Numbered from the stretch's first letter, positions 44,903-56,938 are shown. The stretch: 64,000 nucleotides of DNA from Podocnemis expansa (GCA_007922195.1 ML681992.1:124001-188000), one strand, 5' to 3'. Notes: generated by a model not told the origin, from the letters alone. Translations and numbers: made by a program.

Positions 44903-47530
44903 TCTTTTAGAAGTGGCATCATGAAAAATGTAACATTCACTTCTCGGTTACCGGCAGTAGTAGTTACTGGAATAACAACTTTTTATGCTTGGAAGAGTAG
45001 AAACCAAAGCAATACAAAAAATGCAGAGTGGTGATTTCTGAATGTTTGATGAGACCTCCTGTCAGTAAAATAGTTTCAGTTAGGAATTTTCAAACTTTTT
45101 CATTGATTGGACCACATCTGCCAAGAAATATTGTTCCATCTGCCACCACACACCATATGTCTAATCATACACCATCCTTGTTGCAATTATAGCACTTGAC
45201 TATAGAAAATATATTCAGAAAATATTTTAAAGAATACCATTAATTTGAAAATTATATTTTCTCTGAATTTTTTAATCTACTTTTGTAAAGAATGCAGCTG
45301 GTCAAAAATAGTTCCATCAAACTTTTCTGTATTTTCTTTTTTTTTTTACATGAAAAATTGGATTTTCATCTGCTTTCCTCCAAATAAAAAATCAAATTTT
45401 CCTTGCAAATATGTTCAGATGCTATGAAAAAACTGAAGCAAATGAAGATACAAATCTGATATGGTGGGGGAAAAAAAAAAAAAAAAGAAACCAACTATTT
45501 CCTGACCAGCTCTAGTTCAAAGCATAACTCAAACTCAGCTTGATTAAATTGGAAGTAAATCTCCCCTCCCCACAACCTCTTCTCCCTAGATTTTCTGGTT
45601 CATTTGCATTGTACCTTTGACATCACTTTATTTCTATTATGATATTTCATATTTACTATGATAGAGCCTGGGGAGCAATAAAGAACCTCCATTGTGCTGG
45701 GCACTCTAGACAGTGTCACTGTTTCCTCTGGTAGCATAATAGAAATGGTGCAACTTATGAACGTAAACCCTTATAAACATCCACAGGGGGTGATGGAAAA
45801 TGTCTAAAGGAACCCAAAGATTTATTATATAAAGTAAAGTATGTGTATAAATCTTGCCAAGATTGAAGCTTTGGTCATGAACCTCTAGGGGAGCAAATGT
45901 TTCTTTGGAAAGATATGCACAGAAAGCAGAAGCTGCGTTGCCAATTCTCATGATTTTATCATGAATCTAAAATAGAAGTTCCCAACCTTTTTTTTCTTTT
46001 ATGCAGACCACTATATCATCATCTAAAGCTTTTGTGGACCACTGTGTCCACAGATCCATTTTCGGGTGCCCACATTCTAACCAACAAATGTGCAAAGACC
46101 ATCAGCTCATACTGAAGTCACGCAAAAGCGCCATTCTTTAAATTCACTCAGCCCAGCCACTAAACATCTATGCTTCTGGTAGCACAGTCCACACAGTGAC
46201 AGTAGGCATATACAAAGCTGCATGAATCCTGACACAAAGAAATTAATGAAAATTTCAACCTATTATTTGCAGATAATTTGTAAACAGAAAAAAGGGGCTG
46301 AGTTCATTGAATAAATTATTCATAATAAATCATTTGACAAGCTTCAATAGGCAGCCTACAGCAGATGAGGGCAATTTTTAACATTTCAATCCTGAGGTGG
46401 TTCAAGATAGAGTGAAATATTTTTAGTCTCAGTGTAGGACAACAGGAAAGATGAAGCCATCACTGCTAAAACACATCTTATCCTGGAGTGACTGTTTATG
46501 GATAATTTATAAATCCTTTAATTATAACAGCATGATTAGTGCTGCTATTATTATTACAGCCAACGTGTCTTTAAGGCAAACACAAAATGAAACAAATAAA
46601 GTCTTACTTTTTTCCTAAATAAGACAGTATTAGCAAAAGAATACAAAGAACATTTCCGTGCAAATGAAGGACCTAGTCATGCAGCTTTTACTCACATCTG
46701 TCATCCCATAGAAATGAATGGAATAATTCACATAACTATCTATTTAGGAACTTTTAGACTTGATCCAAAGCCCACTAAAATCAATAAGAATTGGATTTGG
46801 ATTGAACCATTTTATTGGCCATGTTATTGTAACATCAGACTGTCTTCTTGTGGCCATATGAGTAAGAAGAGCAGCACTGGGTCAGATTTTTAAAGATATT
46901 TAGTCCTCTAATGATACAAATAGGCAGCTAGTGAGATTTTCAAAAGCACCTGAACAAAATTGCTAACCAAAATTTAAAATGTAGTGATTACTTTTTGTCT
47001 TCATTGAACCCAAATGCCATCAAGCCACTCCAATCCAGTTTTGCAAGAGAAAACACCTGTAGATTGTGCTGATAGAATGGAGTTTGGAATTGGAGGGGTG
47101 CAGAGGCCATTCAAAACAACCCGCCATCCTAGACTGGATTTCAGTGCGCTATGCTTCACCTTCTCCTTACAGGCCTTAGGCAGCGGATTTGGCTCAAACA
47201 CTCTGCCATGACAGAGGGGGCACCTAGGCCAAATTACAGTGAATAGCATTGCAACCAATTGTACTGCTTCACTCCACCACTCAAACCTGGCTCAGCCTCT
47301 CTCTAGCATAAGGGAGATATAGTTGGGCTAAATCTGTCACCCTGGGCTGCTGCCAAGAAACCTACTGCCCTAGGCAGTTGCCTAATTCATTTGTACCTAG
47401 AGTGGCTGCTGGAAGGATTTGTTTACTTTCATTTCAATGCTTAATTTTTTCAATACTCCCTGCTTTCTTCTATGAGTCCCAGGTCTGAAGGCCATCTATA
47501 CTATGGCTCATTTAGTATCAAGATAAAGCC
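44903..47530. other. No recognisable gene
   Basis: AT-rich DNA. 45970-46075 (GTTCCCAACC, then GCAGACCACTATATC and TTGTGGACCACTGTG) may be a decayed hAT fragment. An A-run sits at 45471-45486. Confidence 0.45.
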
Positions 47531-47538
47531 ATGATCTG

Positions 47539-48431
47539 TAGAGCCCTGTGCGGATCCACAAATGCGGATCTGCATCCCATCAGCATCAGTATGTATCCAA
47601 TCTGCGATCCTCATACCAGGTATTATGTGTACCCACATCCACACCACCCCTGCCTTGCGGCAGCTCCTGCTCCAATAGGAGTGCAGCATTTGTCCAGGTG
47701 ACTGCCTGTGCACCATAGCATAACTAAACTATGCTTGGTTTATTAAACATACCCACATTGCTGTTTTTACCTTAAACATAAATTTTATATGAAGTCATAG
47801 GGTCCTGGTGCAATTGCCATGACTTCTGAGGCCTGTGTCAGCTCTTAGACTGTTAGGCTGTGTTCACACAGCACTCTTATTTCGAAACAACAGAGGTTGT
47901 TTCGAAATAAGAAATACCCTGTTCACACAATGCACAGTTGTTTCGAAACAACTGCACCCGTTGTTTCGAAACAACAGTGTTGTTTCAAAATAACTTAAAC
48001 CCCATGTGGGGACGAAACAATGTTGTTTCGAAACGATTGTTTTGAAACAATGCCGTCTGAACATGTTGTTTTGAAACAACAGTGACTTGTTTCGAAATAA
48101 CTGTTGCCTGAAACTGCTATTTCACTTTGAGCTTTTTTCCTTAATTCGAATTAACAAACTGTTAATTCAAATTAAGTTATTTCAAAATAAGGCATTATTT
48201 GGATACAAGTTGTTTCGACACAACTTGTATCAAAATAATGCCGATGTGTGAACACAGCCTTAGAGACCAGCATCTGCTTTCTAAAAACTGACCTCCACTG
48301 CTTCCTGACTGGACCCACAAATAGCTGCAGATCCCACCCCACACTTCTAAATAGCTGATGGTGGTCATGCCCCATGCCCTGCCCTGATCAGTGGCTATGG
48401 ATCCCCATGGATCTGAAGCTGCAAAGCTCTA
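47539..48431. mobile_element. hAT-type element with a nested Harbinger MITE
   Basis: The left end is TAGAGCCCTGTGCGGATCC and the right end GGATCTGAAGCTGCAAAGCTCTA. The 8-bp duplication is ATGATCTG (47531-47538) and ATAATCTG (48432-48439), one mismatch. It is a relative of the element at 62051-62786, with the same GCGGATCTGCATCC phrasing. A Harbinger MITE at 47856-48259 splits it. Confidence 0.78.
47856..48259. mobile_element. Palindromic Harbinger-type MITE nested in hAT
   Basis: The left end is GGCTGTGTTCACACAGC and the right end GATGTGTGAACACAGCC, flanked by TTA at 47853-47855 and 48260-48262. The interior is rich in GTTTCGAAAC and GTTGTTTCGAAACAAC palindromes. TTA fits the classical TWA preference of PIF/Harbinger. 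Confidence 0.85.
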
Positions 48432-48667
48432 ATAATCTGGAGCAGTAGTTGAGCCAGTTAGATCATCCATAATAGTCTGCAGCAGAACATGTATTAATAA
48501 AAAGCCAAAAGAAAGGGAAATCCATCCCACCCCCTTTTTAATTCTTGTAATTTGATTAAATGATTAGGTCTGCAGTTTGAAAAATACTTCTTTCCCTTGA
48601 GTCCAAGTCAGTCTGCTAGCCAGGCAGTCTTCCCTGCCCCCAAAAGAGGTGAACCTGCTAGTGATAG

Positions 48668-48990
48668 TGCTATATAAAGAAAAAACAACCAGAGTCCTGT
48701 GGCACTTTATAGACTGACAGATAGGTGTGCTGGAGTTAGAGGTGTGGGAAGAGAGCAGAACTGAGGAGACCCCCAGGTCAGGAAGTAGCTGGGTCCCGCC
48801 AACCAGCTGCACTGCTTCCCTGCTGGCTCAGCTTTCCAGGCTCTTGCAGCAGCACTCCACAGGCTGGACGAAAGCCCTTAGTGGGCCAGAGTTTGGCCCC
48901 CGGGCCACAGGTTGAACAAGCCTGATCTATGAGGTGCCACAGGACTCTCATTGTTTTTGCTGTACACAGACTAACATGGCTACCCCCTGG
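48668..48990. repeat. Foldback retroelement copy with inserted middle
   Basis: AAAAAACAACCAGAGTCCTG and TGGCACTTTATAGACTGAC at the left are inverted relative to GAGGTGCCACAGGACTCTCA, TTGTTTTTGC and CAGACTAACATGGCTACCCC at the right. This is the same inverted-arm design as at 18207 and 57820 in a diverged subfamily. The arms are separated by about 210 bp of other sequence. Confidence 0.65.
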
Positions 48991-49612
48991 AAATTTCTAC
49001 TAGATAACAAGAAACTACAGCTATGCATTATATTCATTGTCCATCCATAAGGGAAACTGATTGAACCCATATGTACCTGTAATTTGAGATGAATAAGAGA
49101 TTTTTTAAAGGAGTTATCATGACTATAGCTAGAAGCATCCAAAAAGTACAAAAGCAAACTTTTAATCATACTAGAAAAGATGACATAAGTAGTAAGCTGT
49201 TCGTGAAACTGCAGTAAAATAAAGAGTTTCAGGCTGGAAATTCCTTCTAGGCAGCACAAAGAAAACTGTAAAACACAGAACATATTACACTAAAAAGAAT
49301 CTTTCACTATAAAAGCTAGGTTTGAATCTGAAAAAGTGCATTGCAGTGTATTTTGAAAAAAAATTGCCCTTGCAATATTGATTGAAGAAAGGCAACATGC
49401 TCTTGGTTCTTCCACAAACTTCCTGTTTTATTATTATCTTTGTAACAACTGAAAATCAGACCCTAGAGTACCTTAATTTTTGGATTCCAAAACTAAGACA
49501 TGAAAAATTATTGTCAATTTCTCCAGCTGCAATATAGGGAGTATACTACTTTCTTACCATATGGGACGTCTGTGAGGGTTAATTAATAGTTGTTTGAGAT
49601 GTCATTTAATGT
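48991..49612. other. No recognisable gene
   Basis: AT-rich DNA without a recognised element. Confidence 0.5.
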
Positions 49613-49620
49613 CTATAAAG

Positions 49621-49805
49621 CAGTGGTTTTCAAACGTAGGGTCAGGACCCAGTCTGGGTTGCAAACCCTCAGGCACTGGGTCTCAGTATCCCCTGCTGCT
49701 GCCACCAAAAGACTAGGATACAATGCTCAAAGATGTAATTATTGGGTTGCAGGCAAAAATCATTTTTTCCAACTGGTTCCAAGGAAAAAAATTTGACAAC
49801 CACTG
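49621..49805. mobile_element. hAT-type non-autonomous transposon
   Basis: The ends are CAGTGGTTTTCAAAC and GACAACCACTG, with 8-bp duplication CTATAAAG (49613-49620) and CTATCAAG (49806-49813), one mismatch. The 185-bp body is partly palindromic around GGGTTGCA. Confidence 0.82.
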
Positions 49806-49813
49806 CTATCAAG

Positions 49814-52648
49814 TACTGGGATCCTCAGATGAAAGGAGTCTTAAACACAGTATTCCTAGACAGCAGGGAATCAAGCGCAAAGTTCTAGGGTGGTGTAATG
49901 GGGTAAGCCCACTGCATTCCCCCATCCTGATGGGAAGGTTTGAAGGAAAAAGGGTTCTGTACAGTGTCCCTATAGATACAGTCTGCCAGATTGGTCCCCT
50001 TCCAGCCATATATCTCAAGGATCCAAGTTAGGGTGAGTGACCTTAGGGTCAGGGTGGAAAAGTCTAGCAGCCAGAGCCAATATCACTGCCCAGAGGTGCA
50101 AGGCAGTATGCGGTATCTAGCCCTGGCCCCGAAGCAAGTAAGCAGTGTATAGCAATGGCAATGGTTTGCATACCTTTGTAGTCTGAGGCACAGATTGGGG
50201 CTGTTGTCACTCCAAGGTGAGTGGCAGGACATGTGGGGGGATGTGTGCCAACCCAACTACACCATGTCCCAGCCCAGAGCCCTGTCCATGATGGGAGTAG
50301 TCACCACCCTCATCAGCAGGGATCCCATTGCAATATGCTGACCGATCCCGGGCAGGAGATAACACTGACTGGGCTACTTCCTTCCTGGATGCCATCATCC
50401 ATGTCTCATCAGGGCCTTTGGGTGCCTTGGCATCAGCATTTCTCTGAACATCTGACTTGGCAGTCAACCATGGGCAGTGGGCCTCTATCTAAGTCTCCCA
50501 GGCCTCTGGTTCCCTCAAATTAGGGCTGAAGTGATTCCTTGCTTGGAGCCTCCATCAAGCATCCTTTCTTCTTGGTGGTTAGCCTCTAATGAACTGGGCT
50601 TCTCCATTTTACACTGTAGCAGCAATTGGAGTATGCCTAGCACAGCCTAAGGGTTTGGACTTCTGCCACCCCCAGCATGGGTTTAATTCTCAGTGCAGGG
50701 TAAGCCCACACTGTCACAAGTAATTTTACAAGAGCATTATTTAGAAAAGGTGTAGTCTGTGGGCACATATAAGCTTCCAGGTAATGTCTTGTGGTATAAA
50801 CCTGCATCCTGATCCAAACATACCTCTCTGGTCATGTAGGTCAGCCTAGGAACACTGTACTATGTCTGCGATATAACACTTTTGTGCACCACCACAATCA
50901 CTGTGACACCTTGCAGTGGGGTTGTTTGTGTTATTCTTCCATTTCTAGGCCCTGACCTTTGGAGTGAACCTATGCAGGTAATTTACTTATCCTTACACTG
51001 AAAAGCATCATTTTTCTTTTTCATGCATTTGTTGTTGATCTGTGGCTTGTAAATTATCTAGAATGGGAACTGACCTCTTCATTCCTTGTTACTCATAAAG
51101 TGCTTGCCACAATGACTGACAGGATTGTTGTGACAACAAAATCAATACAATAATACGTAAAAATGATGTAATGATATAAAAATTATTATTATGTGTCTCT
51201 AAATGAAAAATCCAGTCTACATATTTGTTAAAACAGTAACTCTACATTTATGTAAGATTATCTTTTTTCTTCACTACACGCATGGCCCCTTTGTGTTTAA
51301 CCCTCTCTACTGCTTACCAACATCCACAATTATTTTTGTGTCATTGCTTTTTTAACTTGTCCATGGATCTATTCTTACTAATCAATTCCCTCGGATGTCT
51401 TGTGTCCTCAGGTAAGCTTGGCAGTAATGGAGTATCTCAGCATCACTTTGATGCCAGAGATTGCATTGCCAATCCAACTGTGAACCTGGGTTTGGAACTG
51501 AGGCTTCCTTCATACTAATTGTGGATGATCTACAGGAATGAAGCCAGGCAAATTCCCTGTGGTGATGTTATTAAACCTAAAGGCATTGACCATGGAACAC
51601 TGCTGACTTGCTTTTGAGAGTTTGCGGCTGAAAGCACTGGGATTCTTTCCTCCATCTCAGAGATAGTGGTTAAAGCAGATTAGAATCAAAGTAGGAGACA
51701 ATTTTGGTGTCTGTTATTAGGGGTTTTGATGTTATGTGGAGATGGGACACAGAAAGGGGAAAAGAATAGTGAATATGTACATGTCTATTTTACTCTACCA
51801 GTCCCATTATCCTCTCTTTCCAGGTGACTGGAAAATCAAGAAAAAAACATATCTCGGGAAAAAAAAATTGTCTCCAAGCAAGCCATTATCCAGTGAAATA
51901 AAAATGTGTATGTACTTTATGAATGTATTTGTGCATCTATTACACCTGGGAGTGAAGTCAGGTACGTCAGACAAGGTGTGTTCTTATCAGTATTGGTTTG
52001 TTGCCAGTGCTGATACTAGTTTGGCTGCATGTGTGAATGCATGTGTGAGTCTCTGAAGCTGTGCTCTCTCAGGATTACCCTTGGCTCGCATCTCTAGTTG
52101 AAACTCTGTTAGCCCAGTGATCTAGAGCCTGGCTTGGATCTTAAGCAGGAACTGAGTTAGTCTGGTGATCCTAAGCTGAGGTGTTCCTTTGGTTAGCAGT
52201 TTGGGAGTACCTTTGGATCAAATCTTAACTGGGTACTTAGTTAGCCCAATGATTTGGAGCCTAGGCATATCGTGTGTGCAAGAGGTAAACTAAGGCAACA
52301 CTCATGATCAAGGAAACCAAAATGACCACAGATCCTTACAAAAACAAAAGTGCCAGGCTAGGCTTTATTGCAACATAGCGCTATGGCAAACAATCTATTT
52401 CAACAGATTTGTTGGCAGCATTGGTGCTCTCAGTGCAACAGGACAGCTCAACTGACAGCAGGATTTGCTGTCATCTTCTTCAGCTGCACAAAGTTTGGGC
52501 TCCAGGGCTCCTGTTCTTATACCATACTCAGACATGCTGACTCAGCCCCTTTCGAGATCCAAGTTTACCTTCATTGGGCCACATACCCCTTTTTTGATGC
52601 CACCCATAGATTTGATAAGTCCACACATCATTGGACATGTCCATCCAT
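49814..52648. other. No recognisable gene
   Basis: Mixed composition. 49870-50700 is less AT-rich and could be part of an old LTR-type element, but I could not identify any domain or end. The frame at 52368-52772 is without a recognised domain and overlaps the end of the Harbinger element. Confidence 0.4.
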
Positions 52649-52939
52649 CAAGGGCTATGTCCACACGGCACTTTTGTTTCAAAACAACAGCTGTTGTTTC
52701 GAAAAAAAAGTTGCCATGTCCACACGATGTTTTATTATTTCAAAACGACGGGACTCCGTCATTTTGAAATAATGACCGTTATTTTGAAAGCAGTAAACCT
52801 TATCCGCTTTCAAAATAGCCGTTGTTTCGAAATGGCTGTTTCAAAACAACGGATCAAAACCCCATTGTTTTGAAACAACGCTATTTCGATACTGGTTTTA
52901 GGTGACCTTCTTCCTCCCAGGGTGCCCTGAGCCAGGAAG

Positions 52940-54363
52940 TGCCCTATAGGCTTGTGCCCAGTGGCTTTGAGGAATGTGGATGTCTACACTGACATTGCCC
53001 AGGCAGTCAGGCGAGGGCTTTGAGTGTACCATGGAGCAGGTGTGCTCAAAGGTGAAGGGGCTCCGGCAGGAGTATGCCCGGGCACGGGATTCCAAGGAGC
53101 TTTGTGGGGCAGCAGCTGCCACCAGCTGCCCCTTTTATGAGGAACTGAATTGCTTCCTTGCATATGAGCCTGGTGGCCCACCACACCGTAGGCGCCTGCA
53201 GGACTCTGCTGTGGCGCACAGTAGAGCCACAGAGCTGGAGGGGGCCCCTCCGAAGCAGAAGAGCCCCTGGACGTGGGCGAGAGCAGCCGCCCAAGCACGG
53301 CTCCACCCGCCAGCCCGGAGCTCATCCCAGAAGGGGAGCCCTGGACTAGCAGCCCTGAGGAGCACCCAGGGGAGCAGGAGGCAGTTGAGTCCGACGGGAC
53401 ATCATGCTGGACATCAGGCGTCCCAGTTGGGGAGTGGGCAGGGAGGCCCCAGAGTGCAGTGCATGGGTCTTGAGGGGGCCACAGCCCTGGGATGGTGGGG
53501 GTCAGGCCCGGGGGAGGGGGGCACAGGCTCTCCTGTGCAGGCATGCTGCAGGGAGGCATGTGGAGACAGGGTCCCATGCCCAAGCAGGATGAGGATCCCT
53601 CAACACAGGGTGGCAATAGGCAGACTTGGCAGCATGCAGGGCAGAGAGCCTGCAGCCAGCATGGCTGTCACATGGCTCAGGAGACTTCCCGGGCCACATG
53701 TTGCCGAGAACAGCTCACTAACTACCATGGGCCATGAGGCCCCGTGTCCCCTTACTGCAGTGTGCAGAGCCCACCCAGCCTTGGAATCCTGTTAGCTGTC
53801 AGGGCAGGGGTGTTGGCAGCTCACAGGCTGCACACACCAAGGCTAGTAGGCTGACACCTAACCGTTCTCTCTTTTTTTTCCCAGCAGCTCATCCGCCCAC
53901 CCACCAGCCTTCTCCCAGGAACCCACCACTGGCCACCAGGCGGAGGAGGAGAGCCCGCCCCATGTGTGATGACATCCTCGTGGCCACACTCGAGGTCGGC
54001 CAGCAGACAGAGGAGTCAACCCGGGCGTGGCGTCTGGAGCAGGCCACACGCCGGGATGCTGCTGTCCGGCAGCTGCAGCGGGCCGCCGACGCCACCGACC
54101 ACATTGTGGCGGCAATGGAGCGCCAGGCAGCAGCGATGGAGCACCAGGTGATGGTGCTGGAGCGCCAGGTGACGGCGCTGGAGAACATACACACCGAGCT
54201 CCAGCGCAGAGAGTCGCACCATGCCCCCAAGCCTTGTACTGCCCCTGCTGCTGCTGCGCCCAGGGACCCAGCTGCCCCTCGCCACCGGTGCCCGTGCACG
54301 TGGGGTGGCCTAGGCAAAGGCCGTGGTGCTGCAGGCCATGCCCCAGGGGAGTGTCCCACCTAA
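52940..54363 (+). pseudogene. Harbinger Myb/SANT-like DNA-binding protein gene, degenerate
   Basis: Harbinger elements encode a Myb-like partner that takes the transposase to the nucleus and to element ends. The third-helix part of a Myb/SANT-like domain is visible at 53010-53160: ECTMEQVCSKVKGLRQEYAR, then CPFYEELNCFL. An upstream part in another frame (LRNVDVYTDIAQAVRRG, about 52965-53015) suggests a frameshift near 53015; the first helix is not visible. A downstream exon after a good splice acceptor (pyrimidine run then CAG at 53882-53884) encodes RRRRARPMCDDILVATL and a coiled-coil-like repeat of (A/V)MERQ and LERQVTALE (about 54105-54195), usual for these proteins. The stop is at 54361-54363. 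No intron donor could be fixed. The gene looks inactive. Confidence 0.75.
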
Positions 54364-54376
54364 AATGCCCCCCTGT

Positions 54377-54575
54377 TGTCCCCAAACTCCCACCCCACAT
54401 CCCCGGTCCCAGTTTGAAACGCCCACCCCACATCCCCTGTCCCAGTTTGAAACTCCCACCCCACATGCCTGTGCCCCCAGTTCAATGCCCCCACCCCACA
54501 TCCCCTGTTCCAGTTCAATGCCGCCATCCCACATGCCTGCTGTGCCCCCCAGTTCGATGCCTCCACTCGACCCTT
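54377..54575 (+). repeat. Minisatellite in Harbinger 3' region, unit about 30-35 bp
   Basis: About five imperfect copies of CACCCCACATCCCCTGTCCC followed by AGTTTGAAACTCC or AGTTCAATGCC. They lie between the stop of the Myb-like gene and its poly(A) signal. Confidence 0.82.
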
Positions 54576-54620
54576 TCCTGTCTCCCCCCGTTCCGCCTTC
54601 CCATACCCTCTTGCTTGTTT

Positions 54621-54666
54621 AATAAACACAGTTCACCCACGTTGAGAGTTTATTTCATGTTTTATT
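54621..54666. terminator. Facing poly(A) signals of convergent Harbinger genes
   Basis: AATAAA on the plus strand at 54621-54626 follows the Myb-like gene. On the minus strand AATAAA occurs at 54661-54666 and again at 54650-54655, following the transposase remnant. The arrangement fits two convergent genes ending within 50 bp of each other. Confidence 0.65.
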
Positions 54667-54674
54667 GGGTTGGG

Positions 54675-55400
54675 GTCAGGGTATGGGTGGGTTGGGTGGG
54701 GGCTGGCTGGGGCAGAATGGAGGAGCAGGCAGTGTGGTGGGGTCTGCATGGCAATGTGGGTACCATTGAGTATCCCCCCACATGGAAGGCCCAGGGCAGC
54801 GAGACTGGTGATGACATCCTGCAGTGCTTCCAGGGTGACAAGGCGTGGCAGCAGGACCGTGCTGATGGCATGGGCGACCTGCAGCAGCACTTCCACGATG
54901 GTGGATGTTTCAATGCTGAAGACATGGGCAACAGACTTGTGGGACTTGGGAGTGGCCATTTTCCAGAGACCAATGGCCATGCTCTTGTCCACAGAAATGC
55001 CTGCCCTTACCACCGTGTCCCTTCGGCGCAGGACTGGGGTGAGCTCGGCGATGAGGTGGGTGAAGGTCTCCCTGCTAACCTAGAGGTTCCTCGTCCAGGA
55101 GTTGTTGCTCCAGGTTCACTGGAGAACCCGCTCCCACAAGGCTGTGCTGGTGCCCAGCTGGGCTGTGGCACAGAAGGGAACGGGAAGCTATCGGTGCTGT
55201 GAGGGCTGCGGAGATGATGGTCCAGGGCACAGCTCCGGGCTCATCGGTCTCAGGGAAAGTGTGTCCCACAGCGGGGCAGGACCCTGCAGGCTAGCAGTGG
55301 GTCGACCAAGTGCTCGAGGATGGCATGGGAGCTGGGGAGCATCCGTAGCCATCTCTCTTGTGACCTCTTCAGAGTTGTAATGGACAGGTAGGGGTGCCCA
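54675..55400 (-). pseudogene. Harbinger DDE transposase, N-terminal half, degenerate
   Basis: Reading on the minus strand from about 55140: LWERVLQ, then a stop, WTRNL and a stop, then VSRETFTHLIAELTPVLRRR (about 55075-55016), GISVDKSMAIGLWKMATPKS (about 54998-54939), a helix-turn-helix-like VAHVFSIETSTIVEVLLQVA (about 54924-54865), and CGGILNGTHIAM (54780-54745). In Harbinger transposases the GxxDGTHI aspartate is the first catalytic residue; here it is asparagine (54765-54767). After GTHIAM homology ends at about 54735 and the rest of the DDE domain is missing, replaced directly by a 3' tail with AATAAA. Stops, the missing second half and the changed aspartate show it is inactive. Confidence 0.82.
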
Positions 55401-55675
55401 GTTCGTGCTTTTAGGTGATTGGCTGGCAACCTGGCTGGCAACATGGCCCAATGAGCCGGCCATGTTGCTACACCTCCCATGCTGCCCCTCTCCTAAAATC
55501 GAAATAGCATGTCCACACACAGGGCATGCTATTTTGGTTTGAAGGGCTTCCCTTAATTCAAATTAACAAACTGTTAATTTGAATTAATTTATTTCAAAAT
55601 AAGGGTTTTATTTTGAAATGAGTTATTTCAAAATGGGTTCTTTCGAAATAAAAGTTACCGTGTAGACATACCCAA

Positions 55676-56935
55676 GGTGTCATAGTTTGACCAAAACCTT
55701 ACCTTTGCATGGGTTTCTTATATATTACCTCCCCATTTCTTTGGCATTATTCATTGGCATAAGACCAACCCTATACCTTCCACCTTTCAGCTACGTTTCC
55801 ATTTTTCATACTTATTACATGTTCAGCTTGTTTCTTGCCAATTCCAGTGAAGGTGAACTTCACAATTTGTTTCATGTCTGTACCTTCAGTTCAGGCCCAC
55901 TGTACATTCCATTCAGGCCCACTGTTGGAGTACTTCCATAGGTCTTAAGCCAACACTGAGACATGTCTACTCACTTTTCTGATTTTAATCTTTTACTTTC
56001 TCCCACAGTGCACAGCATGTTTAGTAAGACAGGGGATGCTCTGCATCCCCATTCTTAAAAATGTTATCATTTAAAAGACGTGCAAATTGATTTAAAAACA
56101 AACAAAATAAGTAGGAGTAGCCAACAGTTCTTCCTCAGGATATTTTTTAAGTACTCAAGTCAAATCTCACCCCCTTGCTCCCAAAGAAGAAGGAAAGGTG
56201 GCATTGTAGTTTCTGTCAGACAGTAGCAGAAAAGAAGGAGCAGTGGCATAGCAAGGGGAGCAGGGTGCATATCCGCCAGGTACTGGCCTGGGAAGGGGTA
56301 CCAGTTGGGCCTTCATCAAACCCTGCTCTGCTGGGATGTTCCTCACAGCTGAGCTGAATGCAAGTGAGAATTCACAGGGGCTAAGCATTGACCGGGATTC
56401 ACTGGAACCTGCTGCCTGACCTGAAACCAGGAGGGGACTCTCCCTTGCAGCCTTCAGCATTAAGTAGAAGGCAAGGTGGCAGGAAATGCAGAGCTAAGCC
56501 TCTTGGCTGGCCCACCATGGGGCCACTCCTCCCAACAGACCACCCTGGGACCACCCCCAGCTTCAGATTTCCTGCAGGCCTAAAAGGTGCCTCCAGAGTC
56601 CTGAAGGAGTCAGGGAGGGCAAAACTGGAACTGCAATCCTCCCAACCCATAGAGCTGTGCATAGGGGACTCCAGACCAGCTGCAGCCCAAGCTTACAAGT
56701 TTCTTGACATATGTGGCTGGGATGGGGGTTTTCCCTTAGCATTGCAATCTGCTAAGGGAGGATGGGAGCCAGGGGGATTCCTGGGGTTGGGGGGGGGTAG
56801 ACTAAGGACTGGATGGAACCTGCTTGGGTGAGCGCTCCCCCCCAGGTCTCCTGCTGCAGGTACTGAGGCTTGAAAAAAATTACAGCCAGCCCTGAAGAAG
56901 CCAGGGAGGAAGGACAGGGTTGGGGTTGTGATCCT
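55676..56935. other. No recognisable gene
   Basis: 56240-56900 is less AT-rich, and 56245 has CAGTGGCATAGC, a possible hAT left end without a matching right end. Overlapping frames on both strands have no domain. Confidence 0.45.
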
Positions 56936-56938
56936 CCC

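Larger units (their letters stand above)
52652..55672. mobile_element. PIF/Harbinger-type transposon, about 3.0 kb, with both genes as remnants
   Basis: The left end is GGGCTATGTCCACACGG and the right end CCGTGTAGACATACC, an inverted pair, flanked by the 3-bp direct repeat CAA (52649-52651 and 55673-55675). The subterminal zones carry the same TTATTTCAAAATAA palindromes as the MITEs. Inside are a Myb/SANT-like gene (plus strand) and a transposase gene (minus strand), the two-gene content typical of Harbinger elements, in convergent orientation. The transposase lacks the C-terminal half of its catalytic domain, so this copy is not autonomous. It links the MITE family to Harbinger. Confidence 0.85.

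Noticed and set aside
54027..55202. 391-codon plus-strand open frame
   Set aside because: It runs across the end of the Myb-like gene, the minisatellite, the facing poly(A) signals and the antisense of the transposase; no domain is seen in that frame.
56245..56900. hAT element beginning CAGTGGCATAGC
   Set aside because: No inverted right end or 8-bp duplication could be found.
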